Part shown: piece by piece, positions 27,013-34,582 of the stretch
Numbering within the stretch: the stretch's first letter is position 1
Layout of the letters: each line of letters starts with the position of its first letter
Origin: Myxococcota bacterium
GTDB taxonomy: Bacteria; Myxococcota_A; UBA796; JAJRTE01
Length of the DNA: 64,000 bases
Assembly (NCBI GenBank): GCA_024278455.1
Contig: JAJRTE010000147.1
Span: 1-64,000 of the forward strand
Direction: 5' to 3'
The notes under the pieces: generated by a model
Told to the model about the DNA's origin: nothing
The model's database searches: none
What the model saw: the letters and a program-made list of their open reading frames with translations, nothing else
Translations under genes and position numbers: made by a program

Positions 27013-27340
27013 GGTTGCTCTCCGCGCCGGCAAACTCCGGCGTCACGGAATACCGGTCCACGATGGCCACCACGGCCGCGTCGATGGGGGTCGAGGGACG
27101 GACGCCTTCAGGCAGGCCGGGTTCGGCCGAGACCCGGGCCGCGTGCCCGTAGGCAATGACCACATCCTCTCCAGGCCCAGCACCATAAACGTCGGCGACC
27201 ACCACGGCATCCGAGGTGGGAACGCCCCTGCCGGCCAAGGCATCCAGAGAGTAGGGTCTCACCAAGAGCAGCTTGAGACCCTCGAGTTCTGGCCACTTGA
27301 CCGTGGACCACACGACACCAACGACCTTGGCCAGAAACAT
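27002..27340 (-). CDS. BMC-P microcompartment vertex protein (EutN/CcmL), copy 1
   Basis: A 112-residue EutN/CcmL-family protein. Pentamers of this family cap the vertices of microcompartment shells. It begins MFLAKVVGVVWSTVKWPELE, continues with GLKLLLVRP, has the conserved turn DVYGAGPGEDVVI and ends with DAAVVAIVDR. This copy is the most canonical of the four. GGGAGG sits five bases before the ATG. It starts 10 bases after copy 2 and overlaps the ACT-domain gene, so the genes are translated as one unit. Confidence 0.88.
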   Translation of the reverse strand: MFLAKVVGVVWSTVKWPELEGLKLLLVRPYSLDALAGRGVPTSDAVVVADVYGAGPGEDVVIAYGHAARVSAEPGLPEGVRPSTPIDAAVVAIVDRYSVTPEFAGAESNHGE

Positions 27341-27350
27341 GGAACCTCCC

Positions 27351-27656
27351 CTACCGCGAACTCTCGAACGTCTCGGCCAGAACGACGGAAACCGCGGCAT
27401 CGGCCAAAACGATACCGGGGTGTCCGGGGGACACCGCGTTGCGGGCACCACTGCCCCAGCTCACGAGTACCTCCTGGCCCGGCGCGGCGTCCAGCGTGTC
27501 GATGGCCACGACCACATCGCCGTCCGGAACCGCCACCTGCTTCCCTTCGGCTGAAGCCTGGGTCGCGACCACGGAAACGAGTACCAGCTTCCGGCCTTCC
27601 AGCGCGGGGTGCTTCCGCGTGGCCCAAACCTCGCCGATGATCCTCCCACGAATCAT
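27351..27656 (-). CDS. BMC-P microcompartment vertex protein (EutN/CcmL), copy 2
   Basis: A 101-residue EutN/CcmL protein beginning MIRGRIIGEVWATRKHPALE and GRKLVLVSV, with VVVAIDTLDAAPGQEVLVSW as the central block and a family-like end (LADAAVSVVLAE). The usual IVD at the end is replaced by VVLAE, so it is more diverged. Its ATG overlaps the stop of copy 3 in an ATGA, a sign of tight coupling. A purine-rich AAGGGGGGG precedes the start. Confidence 0.87.
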   Translation of the reverse strand: MIRGRIIGEVWATRKHPALEGRKLVLVSVVATQASAEGKQVAVPDGDVVVAIDTLDAAPGQEVLVSWGSGARNAVSPGHPGIVLADAAVSVVLAETFESSR

Positions 27657-28021
27657 CCACCCCCCCTTCCGGCCGCTCGAGGCGCTTCCACGCCCTTCGG
27701 GAGCAGGCCGGGGCGAAAACGAAAGGGCGCATCCGGCAACGTCCAGGCAGACGGGTCGACTTCGGTCCGATCCACGACGGCGACCACGGCAGCCTCCACC
27801 GGCAAGTTGCGCCCACCGAGGCTCCAGCGGGCCGGCGCCCCGAATACGACCACCACATCGTCCTCCACGCCGGCATCGAGCTTGTCGATGGCGACGACAT
27901 GGTTGCTGTCGTGCGCGGGACGGTACCAGCCGTAGGGCCGGACGATGAGAAGCTTCAGACCTTCGAGGCGGTCGTCCTTGCGCGTCGCCCACACGGTCCC
28001 CACGACTCTGCCCAGAAACAT
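27653..28021 (-). CDS. BMC-P microcompartment vertex protein (EutN/CcmL), copy 3, with C-terminal tail
   Basis: A 122-residue EutN/CcmL protein: MFLGRVVGTVWATRKDDRLE, GLKLLIVRPYG, HVVAIDKLDAG and VEAAVVAVVDRTEVDP. After the core of about 90 residues it has an extra tail of about 30 residues rich in Pro, Arg and Gly, which would lie outside the pentamer barrel. The start ATG 28021 has GGAG nine bases upstream. A gap of 193 bases without a gene separates it from copy 4. Confidence 0.87.
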   Translation of the reverse strand: MFLGRVVGTVWATRKDDRLEGLKLLIVRPYGWYRPAHDSNHVVAIDKLDAGVEDDVVVVFGAPARWSLGGRNLPVEAAVVAVVDRTEVDPSAWTLPDAPFRFRPGLLPKGVEAPRAAGRGGG

Positions 28022-28214
28022 CTGCGGCTCTCCAATGCCCTAAATCCGAGGCGACATTGCCGGTCAGGCGTCCTTCGTGGTTCAGGCCTTTCGGCCGGCT
28101 GCGCCAGCCCACGGATTCCATGACGATCCGTGCCACATCGCCGCAGGCGGCCTGCTCCCGTGCCTGCCCGCGCGAGCCTGCACGCGCAATTCCGCCGGAA
28201 GATGCGGCAGACGC

Positions 28215-28505
28215 TCAGGACGCCCCAGGAGTGACCCACGTGTCGTCCACGATGGCGACGACAACCTCCTTCGCCGGGACGCCGGTTCCGAAGCCGATGT
28301 CCCGTACCCGACTCCCGTGTGCAACCAGAACCAGGTCCCCCTGACCCGCCTGCAATCGATCCAGCGCCACCAACGTGGTCCCGCCCGGCACCAGGGCCCC
28401 GTCGCTGCCGAACGACATGGGGCGCACCTCGAGGAGTTTCGTGGCCTCGAGACCGTCTGCACGAACCTCCCCCCACATCGCCCTCTCGACTCGAGCCAAC
28501 TTCAT
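28215..28505 (-). CDS. BMC-P microcompartment vertex protein (EutN/CcmL), copy 4
   Basis: A 96-residue EutN/CcmL protein: MKLARVERAMWGEVRADGLE, ATKLLEVRPM, TTLVALDRLQAGQGDLVLVA, GSRVRD and EVVVAIVDDTWV. It is the most diverged at the N-terminus, lacking the usual G.V.AT.K. Its start overlaps the dehydrogenase stop by four bases (ATGA), linking shell and enzyme genes in one transcript. Confidence 0.85.
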   Translation of the reverse strand: MKLARVERAMWGEVRADGLEATKLLEVRPMSFGSDGALVPGGTTLVALDRLQAGQGDLVLVAHGSRVRDIGFGTGVPAKEVVVAIVDDTWVTPGAS

Positions 28506-29686
28506 GGAAACCGCACCATGATCTTGCCGTCGGTACGCCTGGTGGAACGGTCGAGGGCGTCCATCACGTCGGCGAAGGTGTATCGTGAGGTTATCATCTT
28601 GCGTGCTGGAACTCTCCCGGTCGATAACATGCGAATGATGTTGGGGAATATCCCGTAGCCCGCATGGCCTCGCGCACCGGAGATCGAGTTGGCGTTGCTG
28701 ACGAGCACATCGAGCTGAGCCTCCACGGCGGTCGCCGCCCGGCCCAGGTACACCAACTTGCCGTTCGGGGCATAGCTTTTTTCGATCTCGGGCACGGTTC
28801 GGGTCGCCGCACCGGCGGCCTCGACGAGCATGTCCGCGCCATGCCCGCCGGTGACTTCCATGATGACCTCGTGCGGAGAGGTCCCCTGCTTGGCCAGTTC
28901 CAGCGAGTTGTATGCTGCGTCGGCACCCATGGCCACCGCCAAGGCGCAGCGCTCATCGACGACGTCGAATACGACGATCCTGGCCGCGCCGGCGGCTCGA
29001 CCCATGAGGACCGCGCCGAGGCCGATAGGTCCAGCGCCGAAGACGGCGCAATAGGCGCCGGGCAGGAAACCGCCCGCCGAGACGAACATGCCATTGTAGG
29101 AACACCCAATGGGTTCGATCAAGGCGCCGACCTCGTACATCTCGTCGTCTGAGCTGCAGACATCCCGGAGCGCGTTGAGCTTCCAACAGTACTTCTCCTT
29201 GACGGCGATGTACTCGGCGAAGGCGCCGGGCGAACTGAACCCCACCATCTCCAGGTGGCGACATTGGTTTGGGTGCCCGGTCCGGCACGGCCGGCAGATG
29301 CCGCACCACAACATGCCCTCCGGCGCGACGGCGTCACCGATCTTGAGCGTGGAGACGGAACGTCCGACATCGACGACTTCTCCGGTGTACTCGTGTCCCA
29401 TGATGACAGGGAGCTTCACGGGTCCGGAAAAGATCACGTATCCGCTCGCGTCGGTTTCGTGGCAATGGGTGTCGCTGCCGCAGACGCCGCACGCCCTCAC
29501 CCTCAAGAGCACCTCGTCGTCAGCGATTGCCGGGACAGGACGCTCCTCGAGTTGGATTCTCGGGTTGCGCCAGACAGCGCTTGCGCAGGTGGCCTTTCCG
29601 GATTCGCGTTCGGCCGCTGAAACAGTGTAGTCCGGCCTGGGATCCCAATCTCCCCGCAAGACGAGTGCATTCATGGTTTCGCCCAT
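28502..29686 (-). CDS. Zinc-dependent medium-chain dehydrogenase (threonine/scyllo-inosose dehydrogenase-like)
   Basis: A 394-residue MDR-family NAD(P)-dependent dehydrogenase. The catalytic zinc site is CGVCGSDTH with GHEYTGEVVDVG; the structural zinc lobe has CGICRPC and later Cys residues; the Rossmann motif is VFGAGPIGLGAV. The N-terminus (MNALVLRGDWDPRPDYTV) and overall length resemble scyllo-inosose 3-dehydrogenases such as the Thermotoga enzyme. That suggests a polyol or cyclitol substrate, but other secondary alcohols are possible. It is the only obvious enzyme in the vertex-protein operon and its first gene. The start ATG 29686 has GGAGG six bases upstream, which decides against the internal Met at residue 5. 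Confidence 0.88.
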   Translation of the reverse strand: MGETMNALVLRGDWDPRPDYTVSAAERESGKATCASAVWRNPRIQLEERPVPAIADDEVLLRVRACGVCGSDTHCHETDASGYVIFSGPVKLPVIMGHEYTGEVVDVGRSVSTLKIGDAVAPEGMLWCGICRPCRTGHPNQCRHLEMVGFSSPGAFAEYIAVKEKYCWKLNALRDVCSSDDEMYEVGALIEPIGCSYNGMFVSAGGFLPGAYCAVFGAGPIGLGAVLMGRAAGAARIVVFDVVDERCALAVAMGADAAYNSLELAKQGTSPHEVIMEVTGGHGADMLVEAAGAATRTVPEIEKSYAPNGKLVYLGRAATAVEAQLDVLVSNANSISGARGHAGYGIFPNIIRMLSTGRVPARKMITSRYTFADVMDALDRSTRRTDGKIMVRFP

Positions 29687-29755
29687 GCTGAACCTCCGGC
29701 GCGTGGCGTTCGAAGTGGTGCGGACCGGGGCACGGACCGGCTCCGGAACGACGGT

Positions 29756-29784
29756 AGCCTAACCGGGAACGAACGTGAAATCAA
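29756..29784 (-). promoter_or_regulatory. Weak candidate promoter for the vertex-protein operon
   Basis: On the minus strand TTGATT (29784-29779), a 17-base spacer and a poor -10, TAGGCT (29761-29756). It lies about 70 bases before the dehydrogenase start. It is the best match in this gap but only weakly consensus-like. Confidence 0.22.
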
Positions 29785-29937
29785 TGGAAACTCGAGGGAC
29801 GCCCCGCCGGTGAGCAAGAACGCCTGTTGCCCATGCGGGATGGCACGTCGGGCGGGAGCGGGGGGGTCAGGCTCGCCACCTGGGGAGCGAACACCTGGAT
29901 GCCTCGAGGTTCGGGCGACCGCAGGCTGGCAGGGGGT

Positions 29938-30756
29938 TCATGCCCGGACGTCCCCCTGGCCGGGGAGGTAGAACACGTAGGCGCCGTAGCCCACGACCTC
30001 GCCCCTCGGCCCCGCCGTGTCCCCGGAGTTTCTCAAGTCCACGGTCTCCGCTTTGAGCCCTTTGCGGCGGGCGGCGACCAGTAGCCCTCGAAGAGGATAG
30101 TACCCGCATGCCTGGTGATGGTCGATGCCGTGCGGGTCGAGAGCCTCGATCGCCCTCGAGGCTGCCGCGTCCAGCTTCCGGGCGACTTCGTAGCTCTCGT
30201 AGTGGCTCAGGTCCGAGCTGATGACCACGAGCGTCTCATCGCCACCCCATAACGTCTCGATCACCTCGGCGACCTGCTCCGGTGTGGCCCGGCCGACCAC
30301 CAGGGGGACGAGGGCGAACGTGCCCAGGGTCTCCTGGAGAAACGGCAATTGCACCTCGAGACTGTGTTCGGGGGCGTGGGCCAGGTCCGAGACCACGACT
30401 TGGTCCAAGTCGAGGATCCGGGAACATGCCTCCTCGTCGATGCGCACGTCGCCGAGGGGTGTCTTGAACCGGCCGGCACCGGGCAGGGCCAGGCCGCTGA
30501 CGGGGTAGCGGTGAGCCGGTCCCAGCAGGAGCACGCGCGCTATTCGATCTCTTGCCGGGATGAGACGCACGAAGGCCGAGGCGGCGATAGGTCCCGAATA
30601 GACGTAGCCAGCGTGGGGAACGATCAGCGCCTTGGGGACCGGTGCCTTTCTCGGTCGCTCGACCACTGACAAATACCTTGCGATGAGGTCTCGCAGTTCC
30701 GTGGGGTCCGACGGGTAGAAAGCCCCGGCGACTGCTGGTTCTCTTGCCGTGCTCAT
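29938..30756 (-). CDS. MEMO1-family protein (AmmeMemoRadiSam system protein B)
   Basis: A 272-residue protein of the MEMO1 family: AVAGAFYPSDP, IVPHAGYVYSGPIAASAF, LLLGPAHRYP, APEHSLEVQLPFL and VVISSDLSHYESYE. The conserved His, Asp and Cys residues of the non-haem dioxygenase-like fold are present. In many prokaryotes it is grouped with an AMMECR1 gene and a radical SAM gene; neither neighbours it here. The start ATG 30756 has CAGGAG upstream. It is 250 bases upstream of, and probably transcribed separately from, the vertex-protein operon. Confidence 0.9.
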   Translation of the reverse strand: MSTAREPAVAGAFYPSDPTELRDLIARYLSVVERPRKAPVPKALIVPHAGYVYSGPIAASAFVRLIPARDRIARVLLLGPAHRYPVSGLALPGAGRFKTPLGDVRIDEEACSRILDLDQVVVSDLAHAPEHSLEVQLPFLQETLGTFALVPLVVGRATPEQVAEVIETLWGGDETLVVISSDLSHYESYEVARKLDAAASRAIEALDPHGIDHHQACGYYPLRGLLVAARRKGLKAETVDLRNSGDTAGPRGEVVGYGAYVFYLPGQGDVRA

Positions 30757-31399
30757 GGCTTGCTCCTGCAACCTGGTGGACGTCGTACCGAGATTCCAGC
30801 ACAGGAAGTCTCGATCCTGACTCTCGTCACAGAATACCGCCAAGGGAAGGCGAGCTGCAACAGGATCGTCTCGGACTAGCTGTCTTTCTCACCCGCGCAG
30901 CGACGGAAACCAGGTTCCTCGCCATTCGATCACCACGAACGACGGGGAGCGTTCGGGGCAAGCCGTGTGGCGGCGATGGAGGCCATTCCTTGCTTCTTGG
31001 CAGATGGTTTTCTCCGGCATGGTGGCTTGCAGTCGGAAGGGGAGGAGGGAGAGTGCGGGTGACAACGAGAGGAACGGCGTGCGAGGGTCTCCTGAAGACG
31101 GGGAAATTGATGAGCAAAATGGCATTGACACACGTGAAACGCTGCGGTATCGTCTCTACCATGCTGCGTTGACCGTCTTCTTTTTCGCGCTCCTCGCGCT
31201 AGATACGGCAGAAGTGGCAGTATTGACACTGGCATGGGGCGTGTCCGACCGGGAGGAGGGCCGGGAAGCGTACGGCAGCGAGGAAAGCCTCGCATGCTGT
31301 CTGGGTCAAAAGTTTTCTTGCTTCGCTAGATTGGTTGGTGGTTCATGTTCAACAAACCTGGGTCTCTTGCGTTCCACAACCCCTGATGAGGAGTAAAGG
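30757..31399. other. Divergent intergenic region upstream of the TonB-dependent receptor
   Basis: No gene is supported. Open frames here are shadows without family resemblance. It separates the MEMO1 gene from the receptor. I see no recognisable riboswitch. A predicted promoter is listed at 31125-31153, and GAGGAG precedes the receptor start. Confidence 0.5.
31125..31153 (+). promoter_or_regulatory. Predicted sigma-70 promoter, possibly for the TonB-dependent receptor
   Basis: A perfect TTGACA (31125-31130), a 17-base spacer and TATCGT (31148-31153). The leader to the ATG at 31400 would be about 240 bases. There is another TTGACA at 31223 without a good -10. Confidence 0.35.
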
Positions 31400-34300
31400 A
31401 TGATTCCACTCGAGAATCAACGCGGAAGGTCATGGATCTTTGTGGTCCTGGCTCTTCTACTGGCGTCGGCCACCGCAATGGCGGGAACGACCGGAAACCT
31501 CACCGGTTACGTGGTGGGTCCCGATGGCGCCCCTCTTCCAGGCGTCACCGTGACCGTTGTTGCCCCTGTGCTTCAGGGCAGCAGAACCGTCACCACGGAT
31601 TCACAGGGCTTCTACCGTGTCACACAGCTTCCACCGGGCGACAACTACGACGCTCGTTTCGAGTCGACCGGGTACAAGCCCACCGTGCGTTCCGGTATCG
31701 TGATTCACATCGACGAGACGATCAAGCTTCCGACTGTGAAGATGCAGACCGTCCAGGTCGAAGAGGAGATCGAAGTCGTGGAAGTCGCCCCGGTAATCGA
31801 CCAGGGGTCCACGACGATCGGCCGGAACCTGACCAACGAATTTCTCGATGCGGTTCCGACGGCGCGAACGACGAACGGGGTACTCACCCTGGCCCCGGGA
31901 TCGGCGAGTGACTCCTACGGTGTGTCGTTTCGCGGCGCCACATCCCCGGAGAACCACTATGTCATCGACGGTCTGAACACAACCGGTGTCATGTATGGCA
32001 CGGCGTCCTCGAGCTTGCCGATCGAGTTCATCCAGGAGGTGCAGGTCAAGACAGGCGGATATGAGCCTGAGTATGGCCGTGCCACTGGTGGACAGTCGAT
32101 CGTCATCACCAAGAGCGGTGGGAACGAATTCCATGGGGACTTCTTCCTCTACTCCACACCGATCGAGGGCGAGCGGTCCACGGTCGTCATCGGCGAGGAC
32201 TACCCGGGGACGGCCCACGAGGAGGCCTCCTACATTGCGCAGTCCAAGCTGATTCACAGCACCCAGATCGGCTTCGATCTCGGCGGCTACATCATCAAGG
32301 ATCGCCTGTGGTTCTTCGTGGGCTATGCACCTTCCCTCTATCAGCGGGACTACGGGTACGAGTTCCGACTCCCGAGCACCTTCACCGCCGAGGAGCAGGA
32401 GAAGCTGGCCAACAACATCAACCCCGAAGTAGCGCTCACCGACAAGGCCATCTGGGACAAGTACCAGTCCCTGTCCCACTACTACATGGCGAAGTTCACG
32501 TTGAACATCAGCCAGGACCACTCGGTTTGGGTGTCGTTCTCGGGCAGCCCGGGCACCGGCTGGGGATACCTCGGCGGCCACAACGGTTTGCCCAGCTCGT
32601 TCATGGGGACGATCGAAGCGGGGGCCATGGACTACATCCTGAGCTATAACGGCAAGTTCCTGGGTGGGATCATCAACCTGGACACGATTCTCGGGTACCA
32701 TACGGAGTACGGCCGAACCATTCCGTTCAATGGCACATACCAGAGCGCGTCGGGCAACAGCCCCTATGACGGCCAGGATTTCAACGGCGACACATACTTG
32801 TACTACCATTCCAACTACGACTTTGCAGCGCCGGGCTTCACCTGCACGACCACCGACGGAGAAGAGGTCCCGTGCTACCGCTATGGCTTCATGACGGGCG
32901 GCTACGGCTTCGTCGAAGACACCAACGCGACCCGCTTGACATTCAAGCCGATTCTCTCCATCTACCTCAACAACCTGGTCGGCAACCACGTGATCAAGTT
33001 CGGCGGTGACTACGAACGGAACCACGTGGACAACACGAAGCGCTACACCGGCGGGTTCTACACGGTGGACCGGGGAAGCTACCACTATGAACGCTACTAC
33101 TCCCTGGCCAACGTGCCGCAAGAGCGACTCCAGACCGATACCTTCACCCACAATACGTCGGCATTCGCCCAGGACAACTGGAGCCTCCTGTCGAACTTGA
33201 CCTTGAGTCTCGGCGTGCGTTGGGAGCGACAGGAGCTGCAGGACATCAACGGCGTCACCCGGATGCTTATCGATGACAACATTGCGCCGCGCATCGGCGT
33301 GATCTATGATCCGACCAAGCAGGGCAAAAGCCGAATCATCGCCAATTACGGCCGTTACTATTCATCGATTCCCCAGGACCTCAACGACCGGGCCATGGTC
33401 CCGGAAGGCTTCCTGTACTTCCGGTTCTACGACGACGAGTATCCGAACTATCAGCCTGGCACCTACGATCTTCCGCCGGAAGAAGCCTGGCTCAACTTCG
33501 GTCAAGAGCAGGCCTACATCCAGAAAGACCTCAAGGGCATGTACTCGGACGAATTGTTGCTCGGCTTCGACTACGAGGTCATGAAGGATATCGGCGTCGG
33601 CGTTACAGCCGTGCAGCGGAAGCTCGGGAACATCATCGAGGATATCTCCCCGGATGACGGCAACACCTACCTGGTCGCGAATCCTGGGGCGGACAACATG
33701 CAATTCTACGGTGTCGACCCCGACAACCCCGAAGCCGAATCCCAACTGGTGACCGACGAGAACGGCGAAGCCGTCACATTCCGCAGGTGCTTCGCGGGGA
33801 TGGACCCGCTGTCCCAGGCACCGGTCACCTACTGCTTCCCCAAGGCCACCCGGACCTACCGGGCGCTCGAGTTCACGTTCGACAAGCGGTTCTCGGACAA
33901 CTGGCAAGCACAGGCTTCCTACACGCTTTCCAGGACCTGGGGTAACTACCCCGGTCTGTTCACGGAATCCAACCTCCAACTCGACCCGAACATCACATCG
34001 ATGTACGACGTCGCCAGTGCGTTGGCCAACCGTGACGGGTTGCTCGAGCAGGACCGCACGCACAACTTCAAGCTCGCAGGTGCGTACCTGTTCAACTTCG
34101 GCACGTCACTCGGATTGACGGCCTACGTCTATTCCGGGACGCCGATCGCGTTCCTGGGTTACAACGCGGCCTACTTCGGACCGGAAACCTTCATTCTGCC
34201 CCGCATGGCCACCCCGGAGAAACACAGCGACGGCACGAGCTACGATGTGGCGACGCGCACTCCGTGGATCTACTACGTCAACGCCAGCGTGCACCACCGC

Positions 34301-34567
34301 TTCCGCTTTGCCAACAAGCACTCGTTGAACGTCGGTTTCGTCGTTGCCAACGTGCTCAACGCGCAGGGTGCCACGCGAGTCGACCAGACCTATACCTACC
34401 AGTTCGCGACGCCCTATTCGGGCGGCAACAGCCTACAGGACGTGATGTGCTACGACGACAGCTTCTGGATCTACACATCACACTGCGAACGGAACCCGAA
34501 CTTCGGGAACCCGGTGAGCTACCAGTCGCCATTCTCGGTACGATTTGAAGCCAAGTATACTTTCTGA
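31400..34567 (+). CDS. Oar-like TonB-dependent outer-membrane receptor
   Basis: A 1055-residue receptor. It has a signal peptide (cleaved after about residue 28, SATAMAG), then a carboxypeptidase-regulatory-like beta domain (about 30-115, with GYVVGPDGAPLPGVTVTV), a plug domain with YVIDGLNTTG and YGRATGGQSIVITKSGGNEF, and a long barrel ending in the aromatic residue typical of outer-membrane proteins (FEAKYTF). The architecture matches Oar-type receptors of deltaproteobacteria. The substrate is unknown; the barrel is rich in Tyr and Asp. RBS GAGGAG is seven bases from the ATG. The downstream lipoprotein starts 15 bases after its stop, so the two act as a pair. Confidence 0.92.
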   Translation: MIPLENQRGRSWIFVVLALLLASATAMAGTTGNLTGYVVGPDGAPLPGVTVTVVAPVLQGSRTVTTDSQGFYRVTQLPPGDNYDARFESTGYKPTVRSGIVIHIDETIKLPTVKMQTVQVEEEIEVVEVAPVIDQGSTTIGRNLTNEFLDAVPTARTTNGVLTLAPGSASDSYGVSFRGATSPENHYVIDGLNTTGVMYGTASSSLPIEFIQEVQVKTGGYEPEYGRATGGQSIVITKSGGNEFHGDFFLYSTPIEGERSTVVIGEDYPGTAHEEASYIAQSKLIHSTQIGFDLGGYIIKDRLWFFVGYAPSLYQRDYGYEFRLPSTFTAEEQEKLANNINPEVALTDKAIWDKYQSLSHYYMAKFTLNISQDHSVWVSFSGSPGTGWGYLGGHNGLPSSFMGTIEAGAMDYILSYNGKFLGGIINLDTILGYHTEYGRTIPFNGTYQSASGNSPYDGQDFNGDTYLYYHSNYDFAAPGFTCTTTDGEEVPCYRYGFMTGGYGFVEDTNATRLTFKPILSIYLNNLVGNHVIKFGGDYERNHVDNTKRYTGGFYTVDRGSYHYERYYSLANVPQERLQTDTFTHNTSAFAQDNWSLLSNLTLSLGVRWERQELQDINGVTRMLIDDNIAPRIGVIYDPTKQGKSRIIANYGRYYSSIPQDLNDRAMVPEGFLYFRFYDDEYPNYQPGTYDLPPEEAWLNFGQEQAYIQKDLKGMYSDELLLGFDYEVMKDIGVGVTAVQRKLGNIIEDISPDDGNTYLVANPGADNMQFYGVDPDNPEAESQLVTDENGEAVTFRRCFAGMDPLSQAPVTYCFPKATRTYRALEFTFDKRFSDNWQAQASYTLSRTWGNYPGLFTESNLQLDPNITSMYDVASALANRDGLLEQDRTHNFKLAGAYLFNFGTSLGLTAYVYSGTPIAFLGYNAAYFGPETFILPRMATPEKHSDGTSYDVATRTPWIYYVNASVHHRFRFANKHSLNVGFVVANVLNAQGATRVDQTYTYQFATPYSGGNSLQDVMCYDDSFWIYTSHCERNPNFGNPVSYQSPFSVRFEAKYTF

Positions 34568-34582
34568 CAAGGAGAGGATTAG

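Noticed and set aside
31200-31399. Possible cobalamin-type riboswitch before the TonB-dependent receptor
   Set aside because: No recognisable B12-box or conserved core; only a plain ribosome-binding site.
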